Shown here piece by piece: positions 24,175 to 33,693 of a stretch of 64,000 bases of DNA (its first letter is position 1; every line of letters begins with the position of its first letter). The notes beneath the pieces were generated by a model. It was not told where the DNA came from. It did no database searches and saw only the letters and a list, made by a program, of their open reading frames with translations. The stretch comes from Pedobacter namyangjuensis (GTDB lineage: Bacteria > Bacteroidota > Bacteroidia > Sphingobacteriales > Sphingobacteriaceae). The stretch lies in assembly GCF_003313325.1 (NCBI RefSeq), contig NZ_QMHQ01000001.1, positions 248,001-312,000 of the forward strand. The letters run 5' to 3'. Both the position numbers and the translations under genes were made by a program.

Positions 24175-26253
24175 TTACAATTTGTAAAGCACTTTTTTCT
24201 CTATATACTTATCAATTGTGGCGTAGTTGTATCCTTTCTTTTTCAATTCGGAGATAAATTTTGGTGTGGTTCCTGTTGCCTTTGCTCCAACTACTGCATC
24301 GATAGTTAGCGTTTTGAAACCCAGTTTTTTATAATCTGTGTAATCTTCTGCAGTTAAACCAAGTGCTTTCATCGAAATAAACGCCTCCGATGATAATTCA
24401 CCAAGCCCTAAAGACTCGAAGCTTTTACAGTAAGCTGGCGTAACACCCAGAGATTTCATGGCCATTAACTCATCATCAGAGAAATTTAGCCCAACCGATG
24501 TGAACGTTTTAACATATTGAGGCGTAATATTCATTGCTTTTTTAGCAACTGCCATTTCAAATTCGTCATCTTCGTCAATATCAACATGGGCGTTAATTTT
24601 ATGATCGGTTCTCGTATTAATTTTTGGTTTATTATCAACAACCTTAGCATCTAAAGCATCACTTGTTTCCTTTGCATTTCTGGCATCTTTTAAAAATTTA
24701 CCGTCTATACCTTGCGCCTTTAGCGTTATTAACTTGCTTGCTGTAATGTTTTTATAACCCGAACTTTCAATATCTCTTATAAACGCCGCATCTACATCTA
24801 AAGCTTTTAAAGGAATGATATCTTGCAGGCTTAAATTAGCTAAACCAGCTTTTTTTAACGATGCAATGTATTCTCCGGTAACGTTCATTGCTGAAAGCGG
24901 AATCAAATCATCTTTTGAAATATTTGTATAACCCTGTTTTTTAAGCGTAGTAACAAATTCTCTTTTCAGCTTGGTCATAAAAAACACCATTCCATCTTTG
25001 TCCTTATTTGTACTAACGCCTTCTTTTTCTAAAAAGGAGAAGAAGCCGTCATCAGCAACAAATTCATAAGAACCCATTCCTGTTTTCCCGTCAAACTTAC
25101 CCGTAAACTGAATCGTTCCTGCATCTCTAGCTAAAGAAAATATTCCCTTTTCGCTAGTAGGTAAATTTTTAAATTCAGTTAGTAAAAAATCGTTATTGCT
25201 GTAATTGTTTCCACCCTCTTCATCTTCAAGGCGGATGCTAATTTTGTCGTTTTTAATGGTTGCAAACCAAGTACCCTTATTAGAAATTTGGGCAAATTTA
25301 TTGTTGTTTGCTACCGTCGTGTTGATGGCTGATTTTCCGAAAGCTACAGGCTCGTTCAATAGAGAAATAAATACAAGCAATAGCGGAACAATACATAGAT
25401 ATTTCCATGTAGAGTTAATATTTGATTTTTTTGAGTTCATCATGAGTAATCTTTTTTTAAGAATAGATTGATTGTAATTTGTGGTTAAACTTGCAGGGAA
25501 GTGTGGTGCAGAAACCTTTACCAGGCTCATTTGATAACTAGTGGGTTCAATATCCGAATGTGCTAACAGTTCGTTATCTGTTAAAAACTCTAAATTGTCT
25601 TCCATCGCTTTGCGATAAAACCACGCAAACGGATTAAACCATTGAAAAACGAGCGCTAATTCTGCTAAAATAATGTCGTAACTATGCCCCTGTTGGATGT
25701 GGATTTTTTCATGGAGAATGATTTGACTGTAAGTATCCCAGTCGTACTTATCAGGATTAATAAAGATATTGTTGGCAAATGAGCATGGCGCCTGCTCACC
25801 AGAAACTTCAACAATCCTAAATCTTCCATCCTGAATAAAAGGCTTAGCGTAACTTTTGTACAATAAAACGCTTAGCTGAAAAAGGAAATTTAGACCGAAA
25901 ATTGCTACACCAAACCAATATGCCCATACTACTACGTCTAGTAGCGATACATCCTTGAAAAAGGATTCTTCTGTTTTAGCAACATTGGGAGCCGTGTTTT
26001 TAACTGGAGTTGTTGTTATTTCTTGTTTGTGGCTATCCTTAACTTGTAAATTAAAAGCAGGTGTTTCCTCGCTCACTTTTCTAAGCGACCATTGTTCTGG
26101 TACCGGAATTAACGGCAAGCTAAAAGACAGTACTAAGCAACCTAACAACACAAATCTATTAAGCGGAAAGAAGGTTTCTTTCTGCAAGAAAATTTTATAA
26201 AAAAGAAAACATCCAGCTAAAATCAGCGCAACGTTTAAGGCATAAAGTATCAT
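24175..26253 (-). CDS. M56 (BlaR1-like) membrane metalloprotease with 29-residue repeats
   Basis: This 692-residue sensor-protease has N-terminal membrane helices (2-25, 34-50, 105-135) and a cytoplasmic zinc site HEKIH at 181-185 with a downstream Glu in AMEDNLEFLTD. One more helix follows at about 285-303. In BlaR1/MecR1 the next domain is a penicillin-binding sensor; here it is replaced by a short beta-rich region (~320-430) and then about seven 29-residue repeats of the form 'LIPLKALxVxxxFIxxLKxxGYxNLS'. It probably cleaves or inactivates the BlaI-like repressor encoded just upstream, with which it overlaps by 4 bp. The inducing signal is unknown. Confidence 0.88.
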   Translation of the reverse strand: MILYALNVALILAGCFLFYKIFLQKETFFPLNRFVLLGCLVLSFSLPLIPVPEQWSLRKVSEETPAFNLQVKDSHKQEITTTPVKNTAPNVAKTEESFFKDVSLLDVVVWAYWFGVAIFGLNFLFQLSVLLYKSYAKPFIQDGRFRIVEVSGEQAPCSFANNIFINPDKYDWDTYSQIILHEKIHIQQGHSYDIILAELALVFQWFNPFAWFYRKAMEDNLEFLTDNELLAHSDIEPTSYQMSLVKVSAPHFPASLTTNYNQSILKKRLLMMNSKKSNINSTWKYLCIVPLLLVFISLLNEPVAFGKSAINTTVANNNKFAQISNKGTWFATIKNDKISIRLEDEEGGNNYSNNDFLLTEFKNLPTSEKGIFSLARDAGTIQFTGKFDGKTGMGSYEFVADDGFFSFLEKEGVSTNKDKDGMVFFMTKLKREFVTTLKKQGYTNISKDDLIPLSAMNVTGEYIASLKKAGLANLSLQDIIPLKALDVDAAFIRDIESSGYKNITASKLITLKAQGIDGKFLKDARNAKETSDALDAKVVDNKPKINTRTDHKINAHVDIDEDDEFEMAVAKKAMNITPQYVKTFTSVGLNFSDDELMAMKSLGVTPAYCKSFESLGLGELSSEAFISMKALGLTAEDYTDYKKLGFKTLTIDAVVGAKATGTTPKFISELKKKGYNYATIDKYIEKKVLYKL

Positions 26254-26618
26254 GGCTTTTTCGATTTAATTAGGTTTACAATTTCAGTTAATTCTTCTTC
26301 AGATAGATTTTGTTCTTTGGCAAAAAATGCAAGCATACGCGGATATGAATTATCAAAATACTGGCTTACGACGTCTTTTAAGGCATGTTTCTGATACTCT
26401 TCTCTGCTAACTAGCGGAAAATAGCAAAACATATTACCCACAACATCATGTCCTAAAAATCCCTTTTCCTCCAAAATTTTAACCATGGTTGCAACACTGT
26501 TATAATGAGGTTTCGGATCTGGAAGAATTGGAATTATATCTCTAATAAAAGCTTTCTCCATATCCCAAAATGCTTGCATAATTTGTTCTTCTCTTTTCGC
26601 TAATTTTATCATCTCCAT
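26250..26618 (-). CDS. BlaI/MecI/CopY-family transcriptional repressor
   Basis: This ~122-residue winged-helix repressor has the family start IKLAKREEQIMQAFWDMEKAFIRDI and the recognition region PKPHYNSVATMVKILEEKGFLGH. The C-terminal helix bundle (EYQKHALKDVVSQYF, EELTEIVNLIKSKK) is the dimerisation and cleavage region. The start could also be 26630 (four more codons) or the second internal Met; I chose ATG 26618. The stop overlaps the M56 gene start by 4 bp. Two palindromic operators lie at 26640 and 26660, 10-45 bp upstream, so it very likely represses its own operon. Confidence 0.9.
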   Translation of the reverse strand: MEMIKLAKREEQIMQAFWDMEKAFIRDIIPILPDPKPHYNSVATMVKILEEKGFLGHDVVGNMFCYFPLVSREEYQKHALKDVVSQYFDNSYPRMLAFFAKEQNLSEEELTEIVNLIKSKKP

Positions 26619-26639
26619 AAATTTATACAACGAAGGTAA

Positions 26640-26675
26640 TACTAATTAATTAATAACAATACTAATTGATTAGTA
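26640..26675. promoter_or_regulatory. Tandem BlaI-type operators
   Basis: TACTAATTGATTAGTA (26660-26675) is a dyad with 7-bp arms, and TACTAATTAATTAATA (26640-26655) is a second, less perfect copy. Their starts are 20 bp apart, two helical turns, so two dimers would sit on the same face. TACTA arms fit the known BlaI/MecI operators (TACTA...TAGTA). Confidence 0.75.
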
Positions 26676-26849
26676 GATAGGTAACTTTTATGTTACTTTG
26701 AAAAATAATACCCGTAATCGATCGGAACAGACCTTTTTTTAAAAGAAAATTTTTAGGTTTCAGATGAATTAAAGTTATAAGGCAATCTTAAAGCCAATAG
26801 AAAATGGCAAAACAAATGCTGCTTAAGCTTGACATTTACGAGATTACGA

Positions 26850-26881
26850 TTGTGGGCTTAGCTTAAAAATTAATATCTTTG
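26850..26881 (+). promoter_or_regulatory. Promoter of ffh
   Basis: TTG at 26850-26852 and TATCTTTG at 26874-26881 form a -33/-7 pair with 21-bp spacing, 23 bp before ATG 26905. Confidence 0.6.
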
Positions 26882-26904
26882 CGAGATTAAGAATTAGACA
26901 AATT

Positions 26905-28245
26905 ATGTTTGAAAATTTACAGGATAAGCTAGATAGAGCATTTAAAGTTTTAAAAGGACAAGGAAGCATTACCGAAATTAACGTGGCCGAAACCATGAAA
27001 GAAATTAGGAAAGCTTTATTGGATGCCGATGTAAATTACAAAACAGCCAAAGCTTTTACCGACGAAGTAAAGGTTAAAGCGTTAGGACAGAACGTATTAA
27101 CTTCTATCTCTCCAGGCCAATTACTTACCAAGGTAATGAACGACGAACTTGCTGCTTTAATGGGCGGCGAGGTTACCGAACTTGATTTAAAGAACAACCC
27201 AACCATTATATTAATTGCCGGTTTAAACGGTGCTGGTAAAACCACGTTTACGGGTAAGCTTGCTTTGCATTTAAAAAGCAAAGGCAAAAAACCGCTTATG
27301 GTGGCCGGCGACGTTTATCGCCCTGCGGCGGTAGATCAATTACAGGTTTTAGGCGAGCAAGTTGGCGTACCTGTTTACGCTAACAAAGATTCTAAAGATC
27401 CTATTGCTATCGCTTTAGAAGGTATTGCAGAAGGCAAGAAAAACAACAACAATGTAATTATTATCGACACGGCTGGTCGTTTATCTATAGACGAAAGCTT
27501 GATGAATGAAATTGCTGAAGTTAAAGCGCAAACTAAACCTCACGAAATTCTATTCGTAGTGGATTCGATGACGGGTCAGGATGCGGTTAATACAGCAAAA
27601 GTATTTAACGATAGATTAGATTTTACAGGTGTAGTTTTAACTAAATTAGACGGTGATACCCGCGGTGGTGCTGCTTTATCTATTAAATCGGTTGTAGATA
27701 AACCAATTAAATTTATTGGTACGGGCGAGAAAATGGATGCGCTAGATATTTTCTATCCAGATAGGATGGCTTCGCGTATCTTGGGCATGGGCGATGTGGT
27801 GTCTTTAGTGGAGAGAGCGCAACAGCAGTTTGATGAGAAGGAAGCTGCAGAATTGCAGAAGAAAATCCGCAAAAACAAATTCGATTTTAACGATTTCTAC
27901 AACCAAATCCAGCAAATCAAAAAAATGGGTAACATGAAAGATTTGATGGGCATGATACCTGGAGTTGGTAAAATGATGAAAAACGTAGACATAGAGGACG
28001 ATGCTTTTAAAGGTGTTGAAGCCATTATCCAATCGATGACACCATTTGAAAAAGAAAATCCAGATAGTATACAGCAAAGCAGAAGAGTGCGTATTGCTAA
28101 GGGTTCTGGAAGCAAAGTAGAAGATGTAACCAAACTTATTAAGCAATTTGAAGATATGCGCAAAGTGATGAAGCAATTCTCAAATCCTGCGGCAGCAGCC
28201 AAAATGATGAAGAATATGCCTAAAATGCCACAAGGTAGAATGTAA
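26905..28245 (+). CDS. ffh: Signal recognition particle protein
   Basis: This 446-residue SRP54-type GTPase binds signal peptides and 4.5S RNA and targets nascent membrane proteins to FtsY. The N domain is followed by the G domain: P-loop GLNGAGKT at 106-113 (the more usual form is GLQGSGKT), DVYRPAAVDQL, DTAGRL, TKLDGDTRGG and GTGEKMDALDIFYPDRMASRILGMGD across the GTPase end. The Met-rich M domain follows (MKDLMGMIPGVGKMMKN) and ends MMKNMPKMPQGRM. Length is normal. Confidence 0.97.
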   Translation: MFENLQDKLDRAFKVLKGQGSITEINVAETMKEIRKALLDADVNYKTAKAFTDEVKVKALGQNVLTSISPGQLLTKVMNDELAALMGGEVTELDLKNNPTIILIAGLNGAGKTTFTGKLALHLKSKGKKPLMVAGDVYRPAAVDQLQVLGEQVGVPVYANKDSKDPIAIALEGIAEGKKNNNNVIIIDTAGRLSIDESLMNEIAEVKAQTKPHEILFVVDSMTGQDAVNTAKVFNDRLDFTGVVLTKLDGDTRGGAALSIKSVVDKPIKFIGTGEKMDALDIFYPDRMASRILGMGDVVSLVERAQQQFDEKEAAELQKKIRKNKFDFNDFYNQIQQIKKMGNMKDLMGMIPGVGKMMKNVDIEDDAFKGVEAIIQSMTPFEKENPDSIQQSRRVRIAKGSGSKVEDVTKLIKQFEDMRKVMKQFSNPAAAAKMMKNMPKMPQGRM

Positions 28246-28267
28246 TCCAAAAACATAAACACTTGCA

Positions 28268-28299
28268 AATCCTAACCTTTTAAGGTTGGGATTTTTTTT
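28268..28299 (+). terminator. Terminator of ffh
   Basis: A 12-bp stem with one wobble pair (AATCCTAACCTT/AAGGTTGGGATT) runs into nine Ts, 22 bp after the ffh stop. Confidence 0.85.
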
Positions 28300-28646
28300 T
28301 GAATTCTACTTCCTTAAAGTATTTGTATTTAATAATATAAGGCGCAGTATTTTATTACCGTTTTACACAGGTAAATATCGAATAGTTTTTTGAAGCGCAA
28401 TTTCCTGCTTCTATTTACATAAGTCCCGCCATACACTTTAGTCGCTTCACTCCTGCTCGTTTCTGTCGGGGCTATTTTACAAACTTATATCTAAGTCAAA
28501 TCCTTTTTTTATGAATTGCTAATAATACAGCAGCCTTCTGGGTAATTATTTCTTAATACTTTTCGTACATGGCAACAAATTTCTATCTTTAATATACAAT
28601 CATCCCCATAGTTTATAACATCTATTTTTTAACTCAAAAAAGTAAA
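28300..28646. repeat. Intergenic mosaic repeat upstream of the ComM gene
   Basis: No gene is seen. TTTTGAAGCGCAA at about 28390 recurs at about 45129, GTCCCGCCAT at 28428 recurs as CCCGCCATC at 16162, and CTGTCGGGGCTA near 28465 recurs near 9871. The element seems to be one member of a dispersed family. The promoter of the next gene should lie in the AT-rich last 100 bp, but I cannot name its elements. Confidence 0.55.
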
Positions 28647-30185
28647 ATGCTTGTTAAAACTTTTGGGAGCGCCGTTTACGGTGTAAATGCCCTTACGATT
28701 ACCATTGAAGTTAGCATAACAGCCGGCACCAAATATTTTGTAGTCGGCTTGCCCGATAATGCCGTTAAGGAAAGCATGTTCAGGGTAGAAAGCGCTATAA
28801 AAATGGCTGGCTACCACATGCCTAGGCAACGAATTGTTATTAATCTTGCGCCTGCAGACATTAGAAAAGAGGGCTCCGCCTACGACCTACCAATTGCTAT
28901 CGGCATTTTAGCCGCATCTGGGCAAATAGACTCCGATTTGCTGGCGCAATATTTTATAATGGGCGAGCTTTCTTTAGATGGTGGCTTGCAAGCTATAAAA
29001 GGCGCACTTCCTATTGCAATACAAGCCAGAAACGACGGTTTTAAAGGTTTTATTTTGCCATTAGAGAACGCTAAAGAAGCCGGCATTGTTAACGATTTAG
29101 TAGTTTACGGTATGCAAAACCTTGCAGAGGTAATTGGCTTTTTTAAAGGTACCGAAAAACCAACACCAACCGTGGTGAATACTCGTGAGGAGTTTATGCG
29201 CCAGATAAATAATTATGAGCAGGATTTCTCTGACGTTAAAGGACAAGAGAATATCAAAAGAGCTTTGGAAATTGCCGCAGCAGGTGGCCACAATGTAATC
29301 TTAATTGGCCCGCCGGGAGCCGGAAAAACCATGCTTGCCAAGCGACTGCCTACAATTTTGCCCCCGTTAAATTTGCACGAAGCCTTAGAAAGCACCAAAA
29401 TATATTCGGTAGTTGGCAAAATACCTAGTGCCAGCGCTTTGTTAACAGAAAGGCCTTTCCGATCGCCACACCATACCATTTCTGACGTTGCGCTGGTAGG
29501 CGGCGGAATGAACCCGCAACCAGGAGAAATTTCTCTGGCACATAATGGCGTTTTGTTTCTAGACGAATTACCGGAATTTAAGCGTACCGTTTTAGAAGTA
29601 ATGAGGCAACCGTTGGAAGATAGAAAAGTTAGTATATCAAGAGCTCGTTTTTCTGTCGAGTATCCTTCTAGTTTTATGCTAATTGCCTCTATGAATCCAT
29701 GTCCTTGTGGTTTTTTCAATCATCCAGAAAAAGAATGCTTATGTGGCCCTGGTGTTGTACAAAAATACCTGAGCAAAATATCTGGTCCGCTGTTAGATAG
29801 AATCGATTTGCATGTAGAAGTTACGCCTGTTAATTTCTCCGAACTTTCTTCATCCCGCGAAGCGGAAAAAAGCAGCGTAATTAGAACCCGCGTTATGAAA
29901 GCCAGAGCGGTGCAAGATATCCGCTTTGCGAATAATGACAGCCTACACTTTAACGCCCAAATGAGTAGCAACATGGTTAGGCAGGTATGCAAAATAGATG
30001 AGGTAGGGCAATCTCTAATTAAAAAAGCAATGGAAAAATTGGGCTTATCTGCCAGAGCTTATGACAGGATTTTAAAAGTTGCTAGAACCATTGCAGACTT
30101 GGCGGATAGCGAAAATATAGAAGCCGAACACCTGGCAGAGGCTATACATTACCGAAGTTTGGATAGGGACAGTTGGGGCGGGTAG
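28647..30185 (+). CDS. YifB/ComM-family Mg chelatase-like AAA ATPase
   Basis: This 512-residue protein has an N-terminal Lon-substrate-like domain (VSITAGTKYFVVGLPDNAVKES, RIVINLAPADIRKEGSAYDLPIA), then an AAA+ core with Walker A GPPGAGKTMLAKRL, Walker B GVLFLDELPEF, the zinc-like segment NPCPCGFFNHPEKECLC, and a C-terminal helical domain (GLSARAYDRILKVARTIADL). ComM helicases promote branch migration in natural transformation. It lies 3 bp from the converging RiPP export gene with no terminator between, so read-through antisense RNA is possible. Confidence 0.93.
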   Translation: MLVKTFGSAVYGVNALTITIEVSITAGTKYFVVGLPDNAVKESMFRVESAIKMAGYHMPRQRIVINLAPADIRKEGSAYDLPIAIGILAASGQIDSDLLAQYFIMGELSLDGGLQAIKGALPIAIQARNDGFKGFILPLENAKEAGIVNDLVVYGMQNLAEVIGFFKGTEKPTPTVVNTREEFMRQINNYEQDFSDVKGQENIKRALEIAAAGGHNVILIGPPGAGKTMLAKRLPTILPPLNLHEALESTKIYSVVGKIPSASALLTERPFRSPHHTISDVALVGGGMNPQPGEISLAHNGVLFLDELPEFKRTVLEVMRQPLEDRKVSISRARFSVEYPSSFMLIASMNPCPCGFFNHPEKECLCGPGVVQKYLSKISGPLLDRIDLHVEVTPVNFSELSSSREAEKSSVIRTRVMKARAVQDIRFANNDSLHFNAQMSSNMVRQVCKIDEVGQSLIKKAMEKLGLSARAYDRILKVARTIADLADSENIEAEHLAEAIHYRSLDRDSWGG

Positions 30186-30188
30186 CAG

Positions 30189-31493
30189 TTAATTCTGATA
30201 CCTTAACAATTTCCTCATTTGGTAGAAAAACCTTTCTATCAATCTCAGTTCTTCAGTTACAATTTCCGCATTGCCTTTTAGTTCTTTATCAAAAATAAGT
30301 TGTTTGCCATAAGATGTTTTTAAGCCTTTCGGCAGAACTACTTCAACATAATAGTTACCTTCCTCATCAGGAGTAAATGCAATATGCTGAACTTTTCCTT
30401 CTATAATTCCGTACTCTTGATACTGGTAATTATCGAGCTTAATTAATACTTTTTCTCCCTCTGCTATTTTTCCAGAATTTGTTGTGGCTACAGCCATTTT
30501 TCCAATCAGTGCCAACTTATTATTAGGCAATATAGAAAGTATCGGATCTCCACGTTTTACAAACTGATTTTCGCCCCAAAATTGCTGAAAGCTAGCCACC
30601 CCGTTAGTAGAAGATACTACCAAATAATTTTGTTCCCATGCTCTTAACGAACGTCTTAATTGCTCGAACAATTGCAAAGTTTGCGAAGCAAAATTTACTT
30701 TGTCTTTTTCTGCGTTTATTGTAGTGCCGTCTTTTGTTTTATTTAGATTTGAGATGGCTTCGTTGGTTTGCGATATAGCTATTTCAACATCTTGCAAACT
30801 CTGTTGAGCCTGTAAAAACTTAATTTTTTCGTTCTCAAATTCGGAAGTAGATATTACTTTTTGGTTAAAAAGCTGTTGGTTACGCTGATAATTCTTTTTA
30901 ATTAGTTCATATTTTGCCAATTCGAAAGTTTTTTGCCTTTTAAGCGTAACTATTCTGCTTTTGTAAGAAGCAATGTTTTGAGCAGTAGCTACATTTTCTG
31001 GATCGTACGGCTTAAGCCTGGAGAATAATTTTTCGTCTTGGAATGCCTTTGCAAAACTATTGTAATCGCTCTGCAACTCTCCTAATTTAAAAGTTGAGAT
31101 TTGATCAAGCGGAAATGATGTCAATTGCGCCGAAGAAACGGTGTCCATTACTTTCTTTAAGGCTAGAACATCCTGATAGTTTGCAGTAGATTGTAAAACC
31201 ATTAAAACTTGGTTTTTCTGCACCTTCTGATGGTCTTTAATGAAAATTTTCTCGATTTTGGAATCTGTTCTGGCTTCTAGTTTTTCTGGCGGATTTTGCG
31301 AAGTCACCGTAATTGTTGCGGGCACAAACTCCGGGTATTTGATGAAATAGCTCATCAATAAAACCATCAAAATTATTCCTAAAATTACCACATTGCCCCA
31401 ACGAAACATCCAATGTGGTGGTTGCGCCAACACATCCTGAACGCTTTCAGAACGCAATTCAATATTGTCTAAAGTGTTTCTGTTAGTTTCCAA
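30189..31493 (-). CDS. HlyD-family adaptor of the RiPP exporter
   Basis: This 434-residue periplasmic adaptor has one N-terminal membrane helix (about residues 33-51, VVILGIILMVLLMSYFIKY), a biotinyl-lipoyl-like half (VTSQNPPEKLEARTDSKIEKIFIKDHQKVQKNQVL), a long coiled-coil hairpin (~100-260, rich in Gln, Lys and Glu), and a second lipoyl/beta-barrel part (VVSSTNGVASFQQFWGENQFVKRGDPIL). It links the inner-membrane peptidase-ABC transporter to an outer-membrane channel. No TolC-type gene is nearby, so a distant one must serve. Its start overlaps the ABC gene by 11 bp, which ties it to the RiPP cluster. Confidence 0.92.
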   Translation of the reverse strand: METNRNTLDNIELRSESVQDVLAQPPHWMFRWGNVVILGIILMVLLMSYFIKYPEFVPATITVTSQNPPEKLEARTDSKIEKIFIKDHQKVQKNQVLMVLQSTANYQDVLALKKVMDTVSSAQLTSFPLDQISTFKLGELQSDYNSFAKAFQDEKLFSRLKPYDPENVATAQNIASYKSRIVTLKRQKTFELAKYELIKKNYQRNQQLFNQKVISTSEFENEKIKFLQAQQSLQDVEIAISQTNEAISNLNKTKDGTTINAEKDKVNFASQTLQLFEQLRRSLRAWEQNYLVVSSTNGVASFQQFWGENQFVKRGDPILSILPNNKLALIGKMAVATTNSGKIAEGEKVLIKLDNYQYQEYGIIEGKVQHIAFTPDEEGNYYVEVVLPKGLKTSYGKQLIFDKELKGNAEIVTEELRLIERFFYQMRKLLRYQN

Positions 31494-33681
31494 GTTCTAG
31501 CTGATTTTTGATTAACCTATAATATTCGCCTTTTTTCGCCACCAACTCATTGTGGTTTCCTTCCTCAACTACGCAACCTTTATCAAGCACAATAATTTTG
31601 TCGGCATGTTTAACAGTTGATAACCGGTGTGCAATTACGATGGCTGTTTTCCCTTTAAAAAATTGCGCTAAATTTTCGATAATAACTCTTTCGTTATTGG
31701 CATCTAAAGCACTGGTTGCCTCGTCAAAAAAAATGTAGTCTGGAGACTTATAAACGGCCCTTGCAATAAACAACCTTTGCTTTTGTCCGCCACTTACACC
31801 AATACCTTCGTTGCCAATTTTTGTATTATAACTCAAAGGCAAGTCTTCAATAAAATCTTTAACGTTTGCAATTTCAACTGCTTTTTTTAGCTTTTGCTTA
31901 TCTATTACATCTTCGCCTATGGCGATGTTATTGGCTATGGTATCATTAAATACATAACTTTCCTGCATCACCACGCCACATTGGCTTCGCCAATAACTGG
32001 GCGATATATTTTTTAGATCTGTACTGCCAATCTTTACATCACCTTTTTCTGGCTCGTAAAACTTTGTAAGTAATTTTAGCAAGGTGGTTTTTCCGCTTCC
32101 GCTTGCCCCAACAATTGCTGTAGTTTTTTGGTAGGGTATAATTAGGTTTAAATCTTTAAAAACCAAATTGTCTGATCCAAGATATCTGAATGAGAGATTA
32201 TTTAAAACGATATCTTTCTGCGGAATTTCTGTAGCATATTGTCCCTCAACAAGCTCTTCGTCGGTTTTATCATGAATTTCGCCTAACCTTTCCAAAGCAA
32301 TTTTTGCATCTTGTGTTTCTTTAATAAAATCTATCAACTGCAGTAATGGGCTATTAAGCTGACCAATTATATACTGAACAGAAAGCATCATCCCTAAGGT
32401 AAGGTTACCATCTAATACTAGTTTTGCAGCTAAAAAACTTACTAAAATATCTTTTATCTGATTTATAAAACCACCACCTACAGATTGCCATTGCTCTAAA
32501 GAAAGTGCCTTAATTTTGATTTTGAAAAGCTTTACTTGCAGAAATTCCCAACCCCATCTTTTTTGCTTTTCGGCATTATGCATTTTTATTTCCTGCATTC
32601 CGTTAATCAGTTCTATTACCATACTTTGCTCTTGCGAAACCTGCGAGAACATTTTATAATCTAATTCCTTTCTTTTTTTAAGGAAAAAACTGATCCATGC
32701 GATGTAAAGAATGGCGCCAACTAAGTAAACCACAAACAGTCGGTAATCGTACACTAAAAGCACAATGCTAAAAATGACTAGATTAACCATAGAGAACAGC
32801 GTATTTAAGGATGAGCTGGTTAAAAGTTGCTCTATGCGATGGTGATCGTTAATCCGTTGCATGATATCTCCGGTCATTCTGGTATCAAAGAAACTGATGG
32901 GAAGCCTCATTAATTTGATAAAGAAATCTGATATGATGGAGATGTTTATTCGGGTAGAAAGATGCAATAAAATCCAGCTTCTGATAATGTCTATACCCAT
33001 TTTGCCCATAAAAAGCATAACCTGGGCCAATAAAATCAAATAGATGAAATTTATATCCTGATTTTGTATACCAACATCTACGATACTTTGTGTAAGAAAA
33101 GGAAAAATAAGCGACAGTAAACTTCCCGCCAACAAGCCAACTGCCAACTGAATTACAAGCGATTTATATTTAATTAAGTATCTAGATAGAAAAGCGAAAC
33201 TTGTCTTTTTTTCTTCCTCATCAAACTCGTTTTTATAAAATGATGGGCTGGTTTCTAAAATAAGCGCAATACCTTCTTCGGTTTGCTCATTTGCATTTTC
33301 TCCAATCCAATGTTTGATAAATTCTTCTTTAGTATAGGTAATTAAGCCGTAACTTGGATCAGAAACATAAACCTTATTTGTTTTATCAATAGCATAAACC
33401 ACTACGTAATGGTTTTTATTCCAATGCACAATGCATGGCAATGGTGCCTCGGCAACCAACGTATCAAAATCTATTTTAACTCCTAAAGTTCTAAAACCTA
33501 AATGCTCTGCGGCGTTGCTAAGCCCCAACAAACCACTTCCCTCTCTGGTAGTTTCAGAAAGTGTTCTAATTTGCTGTAGCGGAATGCTTTTATTATAGTG
33601 TTTTGCTATAATGCGCAAGCAAGTAGGACCACAGTCTTTAGCATCTGGTTGTTTATAGAAAGGGAATTTTTTAAGCGCCAT
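31483..33681 (-). CDS. Peptidase-containing ABC transporter (PCAT) of the RiPP cluster
   Basis: This 732-residue protein has three parts. Residues 1-125 are a C39 cysteine peptidase with C17 (QPDAKDCGPTCL), H91 (HWNKNHYVVVYAI) and D108 (VYVSDPSYG), which cuts after double-glycine leaders. Residues ~165-450 hold six membrane helices. Residues ~490-732 are the ATPase: Walker A GASGSGKTTLLKLL, signature VSGGQKQRLFIARA, Walker B DYIFFDEATSALD, then HRLSTV. Both precursor peptides end their leaders in GG, so this is the likely leader protease and exporter. It starts 12 bp after the SPASM gene. Confidence 0.95.
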   Translation of the reverse strand: MALKKFPFYKQPDAKDCGPTCLRIIAKHYNKSIPLQQIRTLSETTREGSGLLGLSNAAEHLGFRTLGVKIDFDTLVAEAPLPCIVHWNKNHYVVVYAIDKTNKVYVSDPSYGLITYTKEEFIKHWIGENANEQTEEGIALILETSPSFYKNEFDEEEKKTSFAFLSRYLIKYKSLVIQLAVGLLAGSLLSLIFPFLTQSIVDVGIQNQDINFIYLILLAQVMLFMGKMGIDIIRSWILLHLSTRINISIISDFFIKLMRLPISFFDTRMTGDIMQRINDHHRIEQLLTSSSLNTLFSMVNLVIFSIVLLVYDYRLFVVYLVGAILYIAWISFFLKKRKELDYKMFSQVSQEQSMVIELINGMQEIKMHNAEKQKRWGWEFLQVKLFKIKIKALSLEQWQSVGGGFINQIKDILVSFLAAKLVLDGNLTLGMMLSVQYIIGQLNSPLLQLIDFIKETQDAKIALERLGEIHDKTDEELVEGQYATEIPQKDIVLNNLSFRYLGSDNLVFKDLNLIIPYQKTTAIVGASGSGKTTLLKLLTKFYEPEKGDVKIGSTDLKNISPSYWRSQCGVVMQESYVFNDTIANNIAIGEDVIDKQKLKKAVEIANVKDFIEDLPLSYNTKIGNEGIGVSGGQKQRLFIARAVYKSPDYIFFDEATSALDANNERVIIENLAQFFKGKTAIVIAHRLSTVKHADKIIVLDKGCVVEEGNHNELVAKKGEYYRLIKNQLELGN

Positions 33682-33693
33682 TATCGGTTGTTT

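Noticed and set aside
27805..28268. Two 123-codon leftward frames over the ffh M domain
   Set aside because: They are antisense to a well-conserved gene, and Met/Lys-rich coding DNA gives such shadows.
29213..29719. 168-codon leftward frame opposite the ComM ATPase
   Set aside because: It is antisense to Walker A and B motifs of a well-supported gene.
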